From Planctomycetota bacterium (GTDB lineage Bacteria; Planctomycetota; Phycisphaerae; Phycisphaerales; UBA1924): a stretch of 64,000 bases of DNA. Of the stretch, positions 16,854 to 24,202 are shown piece after piece. The notes under the pieces are model-generated. The model had not been told where the DNA came from, made no database searches, and saw nothing but the letters and a program-made list of their open reading frames with translations. The stretch is from the NCBI GenBank assembly GCA_030950285.1, contig JAUZRR010000002.1:113827-177826 (forward strand), given 5' to 3'. Made by a program: the position numbers and the translations under genes. Position 1 is the first letter of the stretch. Every line of letters begins with the position of its first letter.

Positions 16854-16889
16854 CAAAAAGAGGACCGCCCGCACAATGGCGGGCGGTCC
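16854..16889 (-). terminator. Terminator of the PEP-CTERM-type gene at 16927
   Basis: A perfect 11-bp stem, GGACCGCCCGC (16862-16872) with GCGGGCGGTCC (16879-16889), has a 6-nt loop. On the minus strand it is followed by CTTTTTG. Confidence 0.9.
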
Positions 16890-16926
16890 GATGGATCAGA
16901 GAATCAGTCGTATCGCGAGAAACGTA

Positions 16927-17634
16927 TTAGCGACGACGACGGATCGCGGCGATGCCACCGAGGCCGAGCAGTGCGAGGGCACCGGGGGCCGGGGCGATTT
17001 CGCCGGTCAGGCTGAACGCGAGGTCGGCAGGGGCGCCGAAGATGGCGGAACCGGACTGCAGGCCGCCCAGGTCGTCGTAGTTGACCCACGCCTCGGAACC
17101 GGTCACGGTCGAACGGACCATGTGGAAGTTGTTGTCCGGGCCGATGACCTGCATCTCAACCCAGTAACGGCCCTGGGGAAGGAAGACGTCGTCGAAGGTG
17201 ACGTCATGCCGCATCTCGGGACGGCTGAACCAGGTGCGGCCCGTGGGGGTCTCCATGTAGCTGTTGACGTTGGCGGACATCATGGGGGCGCCGGGGCTGC
17301 CAGCGTTGTCCGACCAGAAGGTCAGGTTGTAGCCGGTACCGATGCCCGAGCCGCCACCGCTCCAGAGGGTGAGCGAGTGGAAGTCGTTGAGGATCCAACC
17401 GGCGCTGTCGGTGACCTCGAAGTCGTCGAGAAGCGAGCGGCTGGCGCCGAAGACGCCGCTGGTGGCGTTCGAGTAGCCGTTGGAACCGTCGGTGTCGCCG
17501 TTGTCCCAGAGGGTTGCACGGCTGGAGAAGGGGTCGTTGCCGAGGTTGGCAGCGTTGCCGTTGCCGACGGACACGGCCTGAGCCGAAGCCATACCGGCGA
17601 TCGACGCGAGAGCGAGCACTGAAACGATCTTCAT
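16927..17634 (-). CDS. Secreted protein with PEP-CTERM-like tail
   Basis: 235 residues from ATG 17634 with GAGGAGA 6 nt upstream; the in-frame extension to 17724 has no ribosome site. Signal peptide MKIVSVLALASIAGMASAQA, a Gly/Asn/Ser-rich beta-type body, and the tail APAPGALALLGLGGIAAIRRRR, the classic planctomycete PEP-CTERM-like anchor. The body (WDNGDTDGSNGYSN, DDFEVTDSAGWILNDFHSL, YWVEMQV) resembles the many PEP-CTERM proteins of unknown function predicted as jelly-roll surface domains. It lacks the Cys-Gln pattern of the 2375-5620 group. A single transcription unit with its own terminator. Confidence 0.85.
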   Translation of the reverse strand: MKIVSVLALASIAGMASAQAVSVGNGNAANLGNDPFSSRATLWDNGDTDGSNGYSNATSGVFGASRSLLDDFEVTDSAGWILNDFHSLTLWSGGGSGIGTGYNLTFWSDNAGSPGAPMMSANVNSYMETPTGRTWFSRPEMRHDVTFDDVFLPQGRYWVEMQVIGPDNNFHMVRSTVTGSEAWVNYDDLGGLQSGSAIFGAPADLAFSLTGEIAPAPGALALLGLGGIAAIRRRR

Positions 17635-17932
17635 ATCTTGTCTCCTCAATCTAAAAACGTGCAGAGTGCACTTGAACTGGACCAGGGCAACAAAGCCCCA
17701 GGCGAAGAACACTCTCCGCCACACTTGTGGCTGCTCAGGTCACGAAAGAGCATTGAAACAATCTCAGAACTCTCGATCTCATCGCATCCAACCGGAGCAT
17801 ACCGGGTACGCAGTACCACGCAACACGAAATGATCGACAAACCAGCGAAACAGCAAATTTTTTCAATCCGGACCTCCGCAAATCGCCAAAAAATGGCATT
17901 TTGGGCAAAGTAGTGGGGGTATTTTGCAAAAT

Positions 17933-18430
17933 TCAAGCAGTTTCACTGGAAACGGTTGCGGCTTGACCAGACCCTGTGGACCCGAATCCGCCCGCCCCTC
18001 GGGCCGTCTGTTCAAGATCGGCCACGACCACCACCGACGCCCGCGAGACCGGCGCCACCACGAGCTGCGCGACGCGGTCGCCGTGGGCGATCCGCACCGA
18101 CTCGGCCCCGAGATTGATCAGCGCCACAAACAGCTCCCCCCGGTAGTCCGCGTCGATCGTGCCGGGCGCATTGACCACCGTCAGCCCGTGCCGCGTCGCG
18201 AGCCCGGAGCGCGGCCGCACCTGCCCCTCGTGCCCGTCGGGCAACGCGATCGCGATCCCCGTCGGCACCTTCACAATGCTGCCCGGCGAGATGTGGATCT
18301 CGCCGGCGCCAAACTCTCCCCGAGGCAAACACGCCGCGAGGTCAAGCCCCGAGGCTTGCTTGGTCTGGTACGAAGGGACCGCTGCGCGGGCGTCGAGCGT
18401 CCGCACCTGAAGGAGTGGGTGTGTGGTCAT
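17933..18430 (-). CDS. dut: dUTP diphosphatase
   Basis: 165 residues, ATG 18430. It hydrolyses dUTP to dUMP and pyrophosphate, keeping uracil out of DNA and feeding dTMP synthesis. All five trimeric-dUTPase motifs are present in order: ASGLDLAA, RPRSGLA, NAPGTIDADYRGE (catalytic Asp), GDRVAQLVV and the flexible C-terminal RGAGGFGSTG. The tail is about 15 residues longer than in E. coli. The next gene upstream in the same direction is the small coiled-coil protein. Confidence 0.96.
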   Translation of the reverse strand: MTTHPLLQVRTLDARAAVPSYQTKQASGLDLAACLPRGEFGAGEIHISPGSIVKVPTGIAIALPDGHEGQVRPRSGLATRHGLTVVNAPGTIDADYRGELFVALINLGAESVRIAHGDRVAQLVVAPVSRASVVVVADLEQTARGAGGFGSTGSGQAATVSSETA

Positions 18431-18494
18431 GATTCCAGCGTAGGGTGCAGAACGGCGCGGCGCTGGGGTGAGAGCGTGCGAGCTGCCAACCCAT

Positions 18495-18815
18495 TCAGGA
18501 GAGCCGCACCAGACGCCCGCTTGGGGACATCGCCGCCCGTGGGTCGATGGTGATCACAGGCGCACTCGCCGCGACCCGGGGCTGTTCGGCAATCTGCCGA
18601 TCGAGCACCCCGATCATCCGCTGTGTGGCTGCGATCGCGTTCTCGATCGAGCTCTTGCCCGTCACGCGCTTAAGGTGGTCGGCCTGCCCGGTCTCACTCA
18701 GCCGCCGCTCGGACTCGGCCTTGGCCTGCTCGAGAGCCTTGAGCGTTTCTGCTGCGCTTGACCGGGCAGCCTCGATGGCGGTGCGGAGTTTCGAGCTGTG
18801 GGTGGTGGTCGTCAT
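18495..18815 (-). CDS. Small coiled-coil protein of unknown function
   Basis: 106 residues from ATG 18815, with a weak purine-rich ribosome site (GAGAAAAG). Residues 8-85 are almost entirely helical with heptad-like spacing (LRTAIEAARSSAAETLKALE, ESERRLSE, IENAIAATQRMIGVLDRQIA), followed by a short Pro/Ser-rich end. No signal peptide, no recognised family. It lies 64 nt upstream of dut on the same strand and may be cotranscribed. Confidence 0.6.
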   Translation of the reverse strand: MTTTTHSSKLRTAIEAARSSAAETLKALEQAKAESERRLSETGQADHLKRVTGKSSIENAIAATQRMIGVLDRQIAEQPRVAASAPVITIDPRAAMSPSGRLVRLS

Positions 18816-18940
18816 GGTGCGCTTTTCTCAGGCCGCGGGGCCCGGGTGATCATTCGAGATTGCACGCAGCCGGTTGTTCCCCGGCCCGCCGATTGTCGCC
18901 TCCCGGGCGGGCCTGTCAACCCGCATGCCTAACACAATAC

Positions 18941-20572
18941 TTACCCGGCTCGTCGCAGGCTCGGTGCCCCCATTTCGGGCACCGCCCGCTGCAGCGCTTC
19001 GAGAACGGCTGCGGGATCGGGGTCCGCCCGTGCTGTCTCGAGCGCTCCGACGATCGCCAGCACGTCGGGCAGCGGGTCGCCCACCGCGTCAAACGCCCGG
19101 ATGCCCGGGTGGGGCGTCGGGCGGAGCGGCTCGGCGGCATAGGTCAGCTCTTCGTGCAGCTTTTCCCCGGGACGGATGCCTGTAAAGACCACCTCGGCCT
19201 GCCGGGCACCGACTGGCGATCGCTCGCCGTCCGACGCAAACACCGGCTCGAGCCCCTGCAGCCGAATCAACCGCTCGGCGAGATCGACAATCCGGATCGG
19301 CTCGCCCATGTCCAGCACATACAGCGGGGCGTCGTCAGGGCGGTCGTTTCGGGTATCGGCACGGATGCCTCTTCCCGAACTCAACGCAGCCGCCTGCACC
19401 ACCAGCGTCGCGGCCTCGGGGATCGTCATAAAAAACCGCGTCATCCGCCGGTCGGTGATCGTGATCGGGCTGCCCTCAGCAAGTTGGGCAGCCCAGATCG
19501 GCAACACGCTGCACGCCGACCCGAGCACGTTCCCGAACCGCACCACCGAGAACAGCGTCCCCGAACCGCCCGCGTCGCCACCACGGGGGGCGGCACCGAG
19601 CCGGGCGTGAAGATCACGCACATACTGCTCGGCAACCCGCTTGGTCGCGCCCATCACGCTGGTCGGGTTGACCGCTTTGTCCGTCGAGATCAGGACAAAG
19701 TGCCCGCACCCGGCTGCCGCTGCCGCGTCGGCGACCGACTTGGTACCAAAAACGTTATTCGTCACCGCGTGCGCCGGGTGGTCCTCCATCAACGGCACGT
19801 GCTTGTGGGCCGCAGCATGAAACACCACGTCCGGGCGAAGCTCGGCGAGCAGCCGCCGCGTGCCCGCAGCGTCTACCACGTCGTGCAGCACCGCCCGGCG
19901 AGCGACACCCGTCCGCGCCAGCTGACGATCAATCTCGAACAGCGCGTTCTCCGATCGTTCCATCAGAATCAGCATCTCGGGGGCAAAGTCGGCCGCGATC
20001 CGCGCCAGTTCCGACCCGATCGACCCCCCGGCCCCCGTAATCAGCACCCGCTTGCCCCGCAGCACACGACCGACCGCTGCCCGGTCGAGCGCGTGCGGCT
20101 CGCGGCCGATCAGCACCGCCGGGTCAATCGCCGCAGGCTGAGGCTTCCACCACGACCGGGTGTCCGGCGCAGGCGCCATCGCGTCGGTCAGTGGCGGCAC
20201 AAACCGCTCCTCGATCCCCATCGCCGCGAGTGTCGCCCGTGTGCGCGCAATCAGCATCGGCTTTGACGCGGGCAGGCTCACGATCGCCACCCGAGGCCGC
20301 GCGGGCAGGCGGGCGAGGTCGTCGAGCGAGCCAAACACCGGCAAGGCGAGGCCCGACGCGGTCGAGAGCGTGGCTCGGGAGGATGCCTCGCGGTCCGAAG
20401 CTCCACCAACCACGACCGCCCCCACAGGCATCGGCACAGTCTCCGCAGCGATCTGCGACGCCAGGGCCGCGAGCGTCGCCGGCGTCCCCACCAGCACGAC
20501 GGTGTTTGCAAGCGCCGCCGGCTTGGGCTCGGCGGTCTGGGCGGGCTTGGAACTCGCAGAATCAGTCGGCAT
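18941..20572 (-). CDS. CapD/WbpM-like nucleotide-sugar dehydratase without membrane domain
   Basis: 543 residues from ATG 20572 with GGAGGA 6 nt upstream; the frame continues upstream over ruvA but without coding character. The first ~170 residues hold a CoA-binding-like Rossmann segment (NTVVLVGTPATLAALASQI). Residues from about 210 form the SDR dehydratase: GKRVLITGAGGSIGSELAR, HAAAHKHVPLME, STDKAVNPTSVMGATKR (Met in place of the usual Tyr, as in WbpM), RFGNVLGSA and RPGEKLHEEL. Such enzymes convert UDP-GlcNAc to UDP-4-keto-6-deoxy sugars. The four N-terminal TM helices of typical CapD/WbpM are missing. It probably serves surface polysaccharide synthesis. Exact product unknown. Confidence 0.88.
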   Translation of the reverse strand: MPTDSASSKPAQTAEPKPAALANTVVLVGTPATLAALASQIAAETVPMPVGAVVVGGASDREASSRATLSTASGLALPVFGSLDDLARLPARPRVAIVSLPASKPMLIARTRATLAAMGIEERFVPPLTDAMAPAPDTRSWWKPQPAAIDPAVLIGREPHALDRAAVGRVLRGKRVLITGAGGSIGSELARIAADFAPEMLILMERSENALFEIDRQLARTGVARRAVLHDVVDAAGTRRLLAELRPDVVFHAAAHKHVPLMEDHPAHAVTNNVFGTKSVADAAAAAGCGHFVLISTDKAVNPTSVMGATKRVAEQYVRDLHARLGAAPRGGDAGGSGTLFSVVRFGNVLGSACSVLPIWAAQLAEGSPITITDRRMTRFFMTIPEAATLVVQAAALSSGRGIRADTRNDRPDDAPLYVLDMGEPIRIVDLAERLIRLQGLEPVFASDGERSPVGARQAEVVFTGIRPGEKLHEELTYAAEPLRPTPHPGIRAFDAVGDPLPDVLAIVGALETARADPDPAAVLEALQRAVPEMGAPSLRRAG

Positions 20573-20711
20573 AAGAATCCTCCAGCCGCACCGGGCGACA
20601 GGTCCGCTATCGGCACAATCAACCCCCGACACCCACCGATCGCCGGAGGGGTGGTGCGGTTTCCCGGCCCGCTCGGGCGCACACAGCCGCCGATGCTGCT
20701 TTACTACCGCC

Positions 20712-21365
20712 ATGATCTGCCGCCTCCACGGAACCATCGAGAGCGTCCAGGGCAACGCTGTCGTCCTCGATCAGCCTGAACAAGGGCTCGCAAGGCAGGT
20801 GCTTGTCCCGGCCTACCTCGCAGAACGGCTGGCGGGGGACCGCGGGCGAGCGGTCACCCTCCACACCATGGAATACCTTGAAGCCCAGGGGCAAGGCACC
20901 AGCTTCATCCCCCGAATCGTCGGGTTCGGCCGCCCCGAAGACCGGCGATTCTTCGAGATTTTCACCAGTGTCAAAGGGCTCGGCAATCGTAAAGCCTTGA
21001 AGGCAATCGCTTTACCGCCGTCCGAGATCGCCGCCCTGGTCGCCGCCAAGGACGCCAAGGGGCTTCAACGCCTCCCCGAAATCGGCAAACGCCTCGCCGA
21101 GACGATCATCGCCGAGCTGACCGGCAAGCTCGATGTGTTCGTCGATCCCGGCGTGATCGTCGAGGGCAAAGGCTCAACCATCGCCTCGAAGCTGTCGATT
21201 CCTACCGGAGCCGCTGCGGCGGTCGAGGACGCGATGGCGGTGCTCATGGAACTCGGCCAGACCCAGCCCGAAGCCGAGCGGGCGATCGAGCGGGCGCTCC
21301 GAGGCATCGACCCCGAGTCGGTCTCCAGCGAAGACCTCGTGGCGAAAGTATTTGGACAGGGGTGA
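20712..21365 (+). CDS. ruvA: Holliday junction branch-migration protein RuvA
   Basis: 217 residues from ATG 20712 (MICRLHGTIESVQGNAVVLD). N-terminal OB domain, then tandem helix-hairpin-helix motifs (FTSVKGLGNRKALKAI; LQRLPEIGKRLAETIIAEL), a linker, and a C-terminal RuvB-binding helical domain (VEDAMAVLMELGQTQPEAER). The tetramer binds four-way junctions and loads the RuvB motor. No clear Shine-Dalgarno stands before the ATG. ruvB and ruvC are not adjacent, though a ruvX-type gene lies 1.3 kb downstream. It is divergent from the sugar-dehydratase gene and only 33 nt upstream of manC. Confidence 0.92.
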   Translation: MICRLHGTIESVQGNAVVLDQPEQGLARQVLVPAYLAERLAGDRGRAVTLHTMEYLEAQGQGTSFIPRIVGFGRPEDRRFFEIFTSVKGLGNRKALKAIALPPSEIAALVAAKDAKGLQRLPEIGKRLAETIIAELTGKLDVFVDPGVIVEGKGSTIASKLSIPTGAAAAVEDAMAVLMELGQTQPEAERAIERALRGIDPESVSSEDLVAKVFGQG

Positions 21366-21398
21366 TCCTGCCCCTCGCCCCCCGGCCGGAGAAGCAGT

Positions 21399-22520
21399 GT
21401 GCGATACGCGATGATCATGGCCGGCGGTGCGGGGACGAGGCTCTGGCCGATGAGCCGCAAGGCGCTGCCCAAGCAACTCATCCGGTTTGTGTTCCGTGAT
21501 GGGCGCGACGAGCCCTGCTCGCTCCTCGAACTTGCCGCAGCCAGGCTCGATGGGCTCGTGCCCCCCCGGCACCGGGTCATCTGCACCGGCGAGCGCTACC
21601 GGGCCGAGATCGAACGGGTGCTCCCCGACTTTGCCGGCGAACGGATCCTCGGCGAGCCCGAGGGCCGAGACACGATCAACGCCGTCGGGTTTGCCGCTGC
21701 GGTCTTCGGACGCTCCGACCCCGACGCGGTCTTTGCGGTGCTCACCGCCGACCACATCATCGAGCCCGACGAGGTCTTCCGCGACGCGATGGATGTCGGG
21801 TTCAGCCTCGTCGAACAGGACCCGCGCCGGCTCGTCACCTTTGCGATCAAACCCACCCACCCCGCGACCGGCTACGGCTATGTGCAGCGGGGCGAGGGGA
21901 TCGAAGGCTTTGACAGCCGCGCGTTCGCCGTCCACGAGTTCAAGGAAAAACCCGACCTCGACACCGCGACCCGTTACGTGCAGAGCGGCGAGTACGGCTG
22001 GAACTCGGGGATGTTCATCTTCCACGCCCGCACCTTCATGGAACTGCTCGGCACATACGCCCCGGTCAACGCCGAGGGGCTCGAACAAATCGCGGCCGCC
22101 TGGGACACCCCCGACCGCGCCCGCACGCTGGCCGAGGTCTACCCCAAACTCCCCAAAACCAGCGTGGACTACGGCATCATGGAACCGGCCGCACACGACG
22201 ACTCGGTCTCGATCTGTGGCGTGGACATGGACCTCCGCTGGCTCGATGTCGGCAGCTGGCCGGCGTACGCCGAGACGATCAAACCCGACGCGGCCGGCAA
22301 CCGCACCCGAGGCACCGGAGACACCGTGCTGATCGACAGCACCGACAACCTCGTCATCACCGGCAGCCGCCGCACCGGCGCGCACGGGCACACCGTCGCC
22401 CTCGTCGGCTGCGAAGGGCTCATCGTCGTGCAGACCGACGACGCGACACTCATCATGCCCGCGGACCGGGCGCAGGATGTCAAACGCGCACACGAGCAGG
22501 CCCGCGACGGGTTGAAGTAA
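21399..22520 (+). CDS. manC: Mannose-1-phosphate guanylyltransferase
   Basis: 373 residues from GTG 21399 with GGAGAAG upstream. It makes GDP-mannose from GTP and mannose-1-phosphate, precursor for mannose/fucose-containing glycans. N-terminal MIMAGGAGTRLWPMSRKALPKQL is the nucleotidyltransferase signature. ILGEPEGRDT, LTADHIIEPD, FKEKPDLDTA, YGWNSGMFIFHA and LRWLDVGSWPAYAE follow, as in type II GMP enzymes. The C-terminal phosphomannose-isomerase cupin of bifunctional ManC is absent, so it is the short monofunctional form. It probably supports the polysaccharide genes at 30968-40793, which include a NodZ-like fucosyltransferase. Confidence 0.93.
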   Translation: MRYAMIMAGGAGTRLWPMSRKALPKQLIRFVFRDGRDEPCSLLELAAARLDGLVPPRHRVICTGERYRAEIERVLPDFAGERILGEPEGRDTINAVGFAAAVFGRSDPDAVFAVLTADHIIEPDEVFRDAMDVGFSLVEQDPRRLVTFAIKPTHPATGYGYVQRGEGIEGFDSRAFAVHEFKEKPDLDTATRYVQSGEYGWNSGMFIFHARTFMELLGTYAPVNAEGLEQIAAAWDTPDRARTLAEVYPKLPKTSVDYGIMEPAAHDDSVSICGVDMDLRWLDVGSWPAYAETIKPDAAGNRTRGTGDTVLIDSTDNLVITGSRRTGAHGHTVALVGCEGLIVVQTDDATLIMPADRAQDVKRAHEQARDGLK

Positions 22521-22559
22521 CCAACGCACGTTCAGAAGAACCATGTTCGGAGAGCTTCT

Positions 22560-22666
22560 CTACGCCCGGGATGAGAAAGCGAAGCGCCCGAATCCCGGGA
22601 TTTGGTACGTCTGCACGCGAGCGTATCCCGGGATTCGAGCACGGTGTGCTCTCATCCCGGGCGTAG
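22560..22666. repeat. 107-nt nested inverted repeat with four CCCGGG cores
   Basis: Outer arms 22560-22576 and 22650-22666 are a perfect 17-bp inverted repeat (CTACGCCCGGGATGAGA and its complement). Inner arms 22589-22601 and 22625-22637 are a perfect 13-bp inverted repeat (CGAATCCCGGGAT and its complement). The inner repeats contain the 10-bp palindrome ATCCCGGGAT. The element lies in the 177-nt spacer between manC and ruvX and would fold into a long stem with two side bubbles in RNA or as a cruciform. No T run, so not a normal terminator. It could be a protein-binding array, a REP/MITE-like insertion or a structured leader of ruvX. Confidence 0.9.
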
Positions 22667-22697
22667 GTTCACGCAAGCTCCGGTACTACGATCTCCC

Positions 22698-23171
22698 GTG
22701 CGATACCTCTGCATTGATCTTGGAGACAAGCGAACCGGGCTCGCGGTCGGTGACGACATTACAAATCTGGCAACCGCGATCGGGGTGCTCGAGGTGCCCC
22801 GCGAGCGCAACGATGGGCGCGCATTGCTCGACGCCATCGCCCGCGCCATCGACGAACACCTCGGCCCACACGACCAGCTCGTCGTCGGGTTCCCCCTCAA
22901 CATGGACGACACCGAAGGCCCGCGCGCCAGGATGGTCCGCCGGTTTGCAATCCAGCTCGGCGCGCACTCCGGCCGGGCGGTCCACCTCCACGACGAACGC
23001 CTCAGCAGCGTGCAGGCCGACTGGGAGATGGGCCGGACCGGACTCACCCACAAACAGAAAAAACACAAACGCGACGCCCTGGCAGCCGCCGCGATTTTGC
23101 GGGATTTTTTCGCGGCACGAGGGAAGAGCAGCACCGATCTCGGACCGTTTCCGGCGCAGGACACCAAATAG
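22698..23171 (+). CDS. ruvX: YqgF/RuvX-type putative pre-16S rRNA nuclease
   Basis: 157 residues from GTG 22698; earlier in-frame codons lie inside the inverted repeat, so this start is preferred, although no Shine-Dalgarno is evident. RNase H-like fold: CIDLGDKRTGLAVGD (first Asp), VVGFPLNMDD (second acidic strand), and VHLHDERLSS with a final AAAAILRDFF segment. Family members process the 5' end of 16S rRNA, and some are resolvase candidates. About 15 residues longer than typical through its C-terminal tail. Confidence 0.88.
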   Translation: MRYLCIDLGDKRTGLAVGDDITNLATAIGVLEVPRERNDGRALLDAIARAIDEHLGPHDQLVVGFPLNMDDTEGPRARMVRRFAIQLGAHSGRAVHLHDERLSSVQADWEMGRTGLTHKQKKHKRDALAAAAILRDFFAARGKSSTDLGPFPAQDTK

Positions 23172-23290
23172 CCGATAGCGGAACAGACAGGCACCCTCGG
23201 GCGTCCAACCAGAAGCCGCGGCGATCGCGGCGTGACGGCGGACGTATGGTCCGCGAGCGGGTTGGTATTCAGCCCCGGAAGGAGCACAAC

Positions 23291-24199
23291 GTGCTGACAA
23301 CACTCGCCGTGATAACCAGACTCGCCACCCTGCTCGTCGCGATGCTCGCGTGGCCGGGCGTTCGGCCGGAGCTCGAGCCCGTCGCGCCCGAGATCGCGGC
23401 CTCGCAACCCCAGGCCGAATCCGAGCACGCCGACGAGATCACGACCGCCGACGACCTGCTCCGTGCGCTCGAGACCTCGGGCAACGCCGTCCACCGCCTC
23501 AGCGCCAAGGTGCGCTACGTCAAGACGTTCGACATCCAGGGCGACACCCAGCAACGCGACGGCCGGCTGGCGTTTGTGAGCACGCCGGTTGATCGGGACG
23601 TGCATCCCGAGACCGACGCCGAGTTCGACCGCCGCTTTGCGATCGTGTTCGAGCGGCTCGAGCTCGACAACGGCCGCCGCATCGAGGATGAGAGCACCGC
23701 CTACCTCGAGCTCTACATCTTCGACGGCGAGTGGCTCGCCGAGATCCGCCCCTTCGACAAGCAGTTCATCCGCCGTCAGGTCGTCGCGCCGGGCGAGAAG
23801 TGGGACCCGCTCCGGCTCGGCGAAGGGCCCTTCCCCATCCCGATTCAGCAGCGGCGGGCCGACATCCTCGAACGCTTCGACGTCGAGCTGCTCGACGGGC
23901 TCGAGGACGTGATCGAACGCCCGGTGCGCGGCGTCGCGGGCAAGTGCTACCAGCTCCGCCTCACCCCCAAGCCCGAGGCCAACGAGAAAGAGCTGCGCGA
24001 GATCCGCGTGTGGTACCAGAAGGACACGCTGCTGCCCCGCATGGCAAAGACGATCAGCCAGGCCGGCGACACGTCGTTTGTGCTGCTCAAAAACATGCAG
24101 ACCAACGCCGACGCCGAGATCACCGAGGCCGAGCTGACGACCCAACCCCCAGCCGATCGCGCGGGGTGGAACATCACGGTCGAACCCTACGCGGGATAA
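23291..24199 (+). CDS. LolA-like exported protein of unknown function
   Basis: 302 residues from GTG 23291 behind AAGGAG (5 nt). Signal peptide (LTTLAVITRLATLLVAMLAW) and then an acidic linker. The body alternates strands in the manner of LolA/LppX/RseB folds: VHRLSAKVRYVKTFD, QQRDGRLAFVST, STAYLELYIFDGEWLAEI, YQLRLTPKPEANEKELREI, RVWYQKDTLLPRMAKTI. These planctomycete proteins are usually annotated outer-membrane lipoprotein carrier-like, and true lipoprotein transport is unproven. Only 3 nt separate it from the next gene, so they form an operon. Confidence 0.78.
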   Translation: MLTTLAVITRLATLLVAMLAWPGVRPELEPVAPEIAASQPQAESEHADEITTADDLLRALETSGNAVHRLSAKVRYVKTFDIQGDTQQRDGRLAFVSTPVDRDVHPETDAEFDRRFAIVFERLELDNGRRIEDESTAYLELYIFDGEWLAEIRPFDKQFIRRQVVAPGEKWDPLRLGEGPFPIPIQQRRADILERFDVELLDGLEDVIERPVRGVAGKCYQLRLTPKPEANEKELREIRVWYQKDTLLPRMAKTISQAGDTSFVLLKNMQTNADAEITEAELTTQPPADRAGWNITVEPYAG

Positions 24200-24202
24200 G
24201 CA

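Larger units (their letters stand above)
16356..16861. other. Intergenic stretch, mostly empty
   Basis: This 0.5-kb gap separates the response regulator start from the terminator of the next gene. Apart from a possible 33-codon minus-strand ORF with an adjoining hairpin (16484-16617), I see no frame with coding character, tRNA or repeat. Confidence 0.6.

Noticed and set aside
16494..16876. Longer minus-strand frames (86-99 codons) in the 16.3-16.9 kb gap
   Set aside because: Arg/Cys/His-rich without ribosome sites; they overlap the terminator of the neighbouring gene.
21174..22544. 456-codon minus-strand frame opposite manC
   Set aside because: Shadow of manC, which carries every family motif.
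22602..22697. Earlier start for ruvX inside the inverted repeat
   Set aside because: The extra 32 residues have no YqgF similarity and come from the symmetric repeat; GTG 22698 gives the normal N-terminus.
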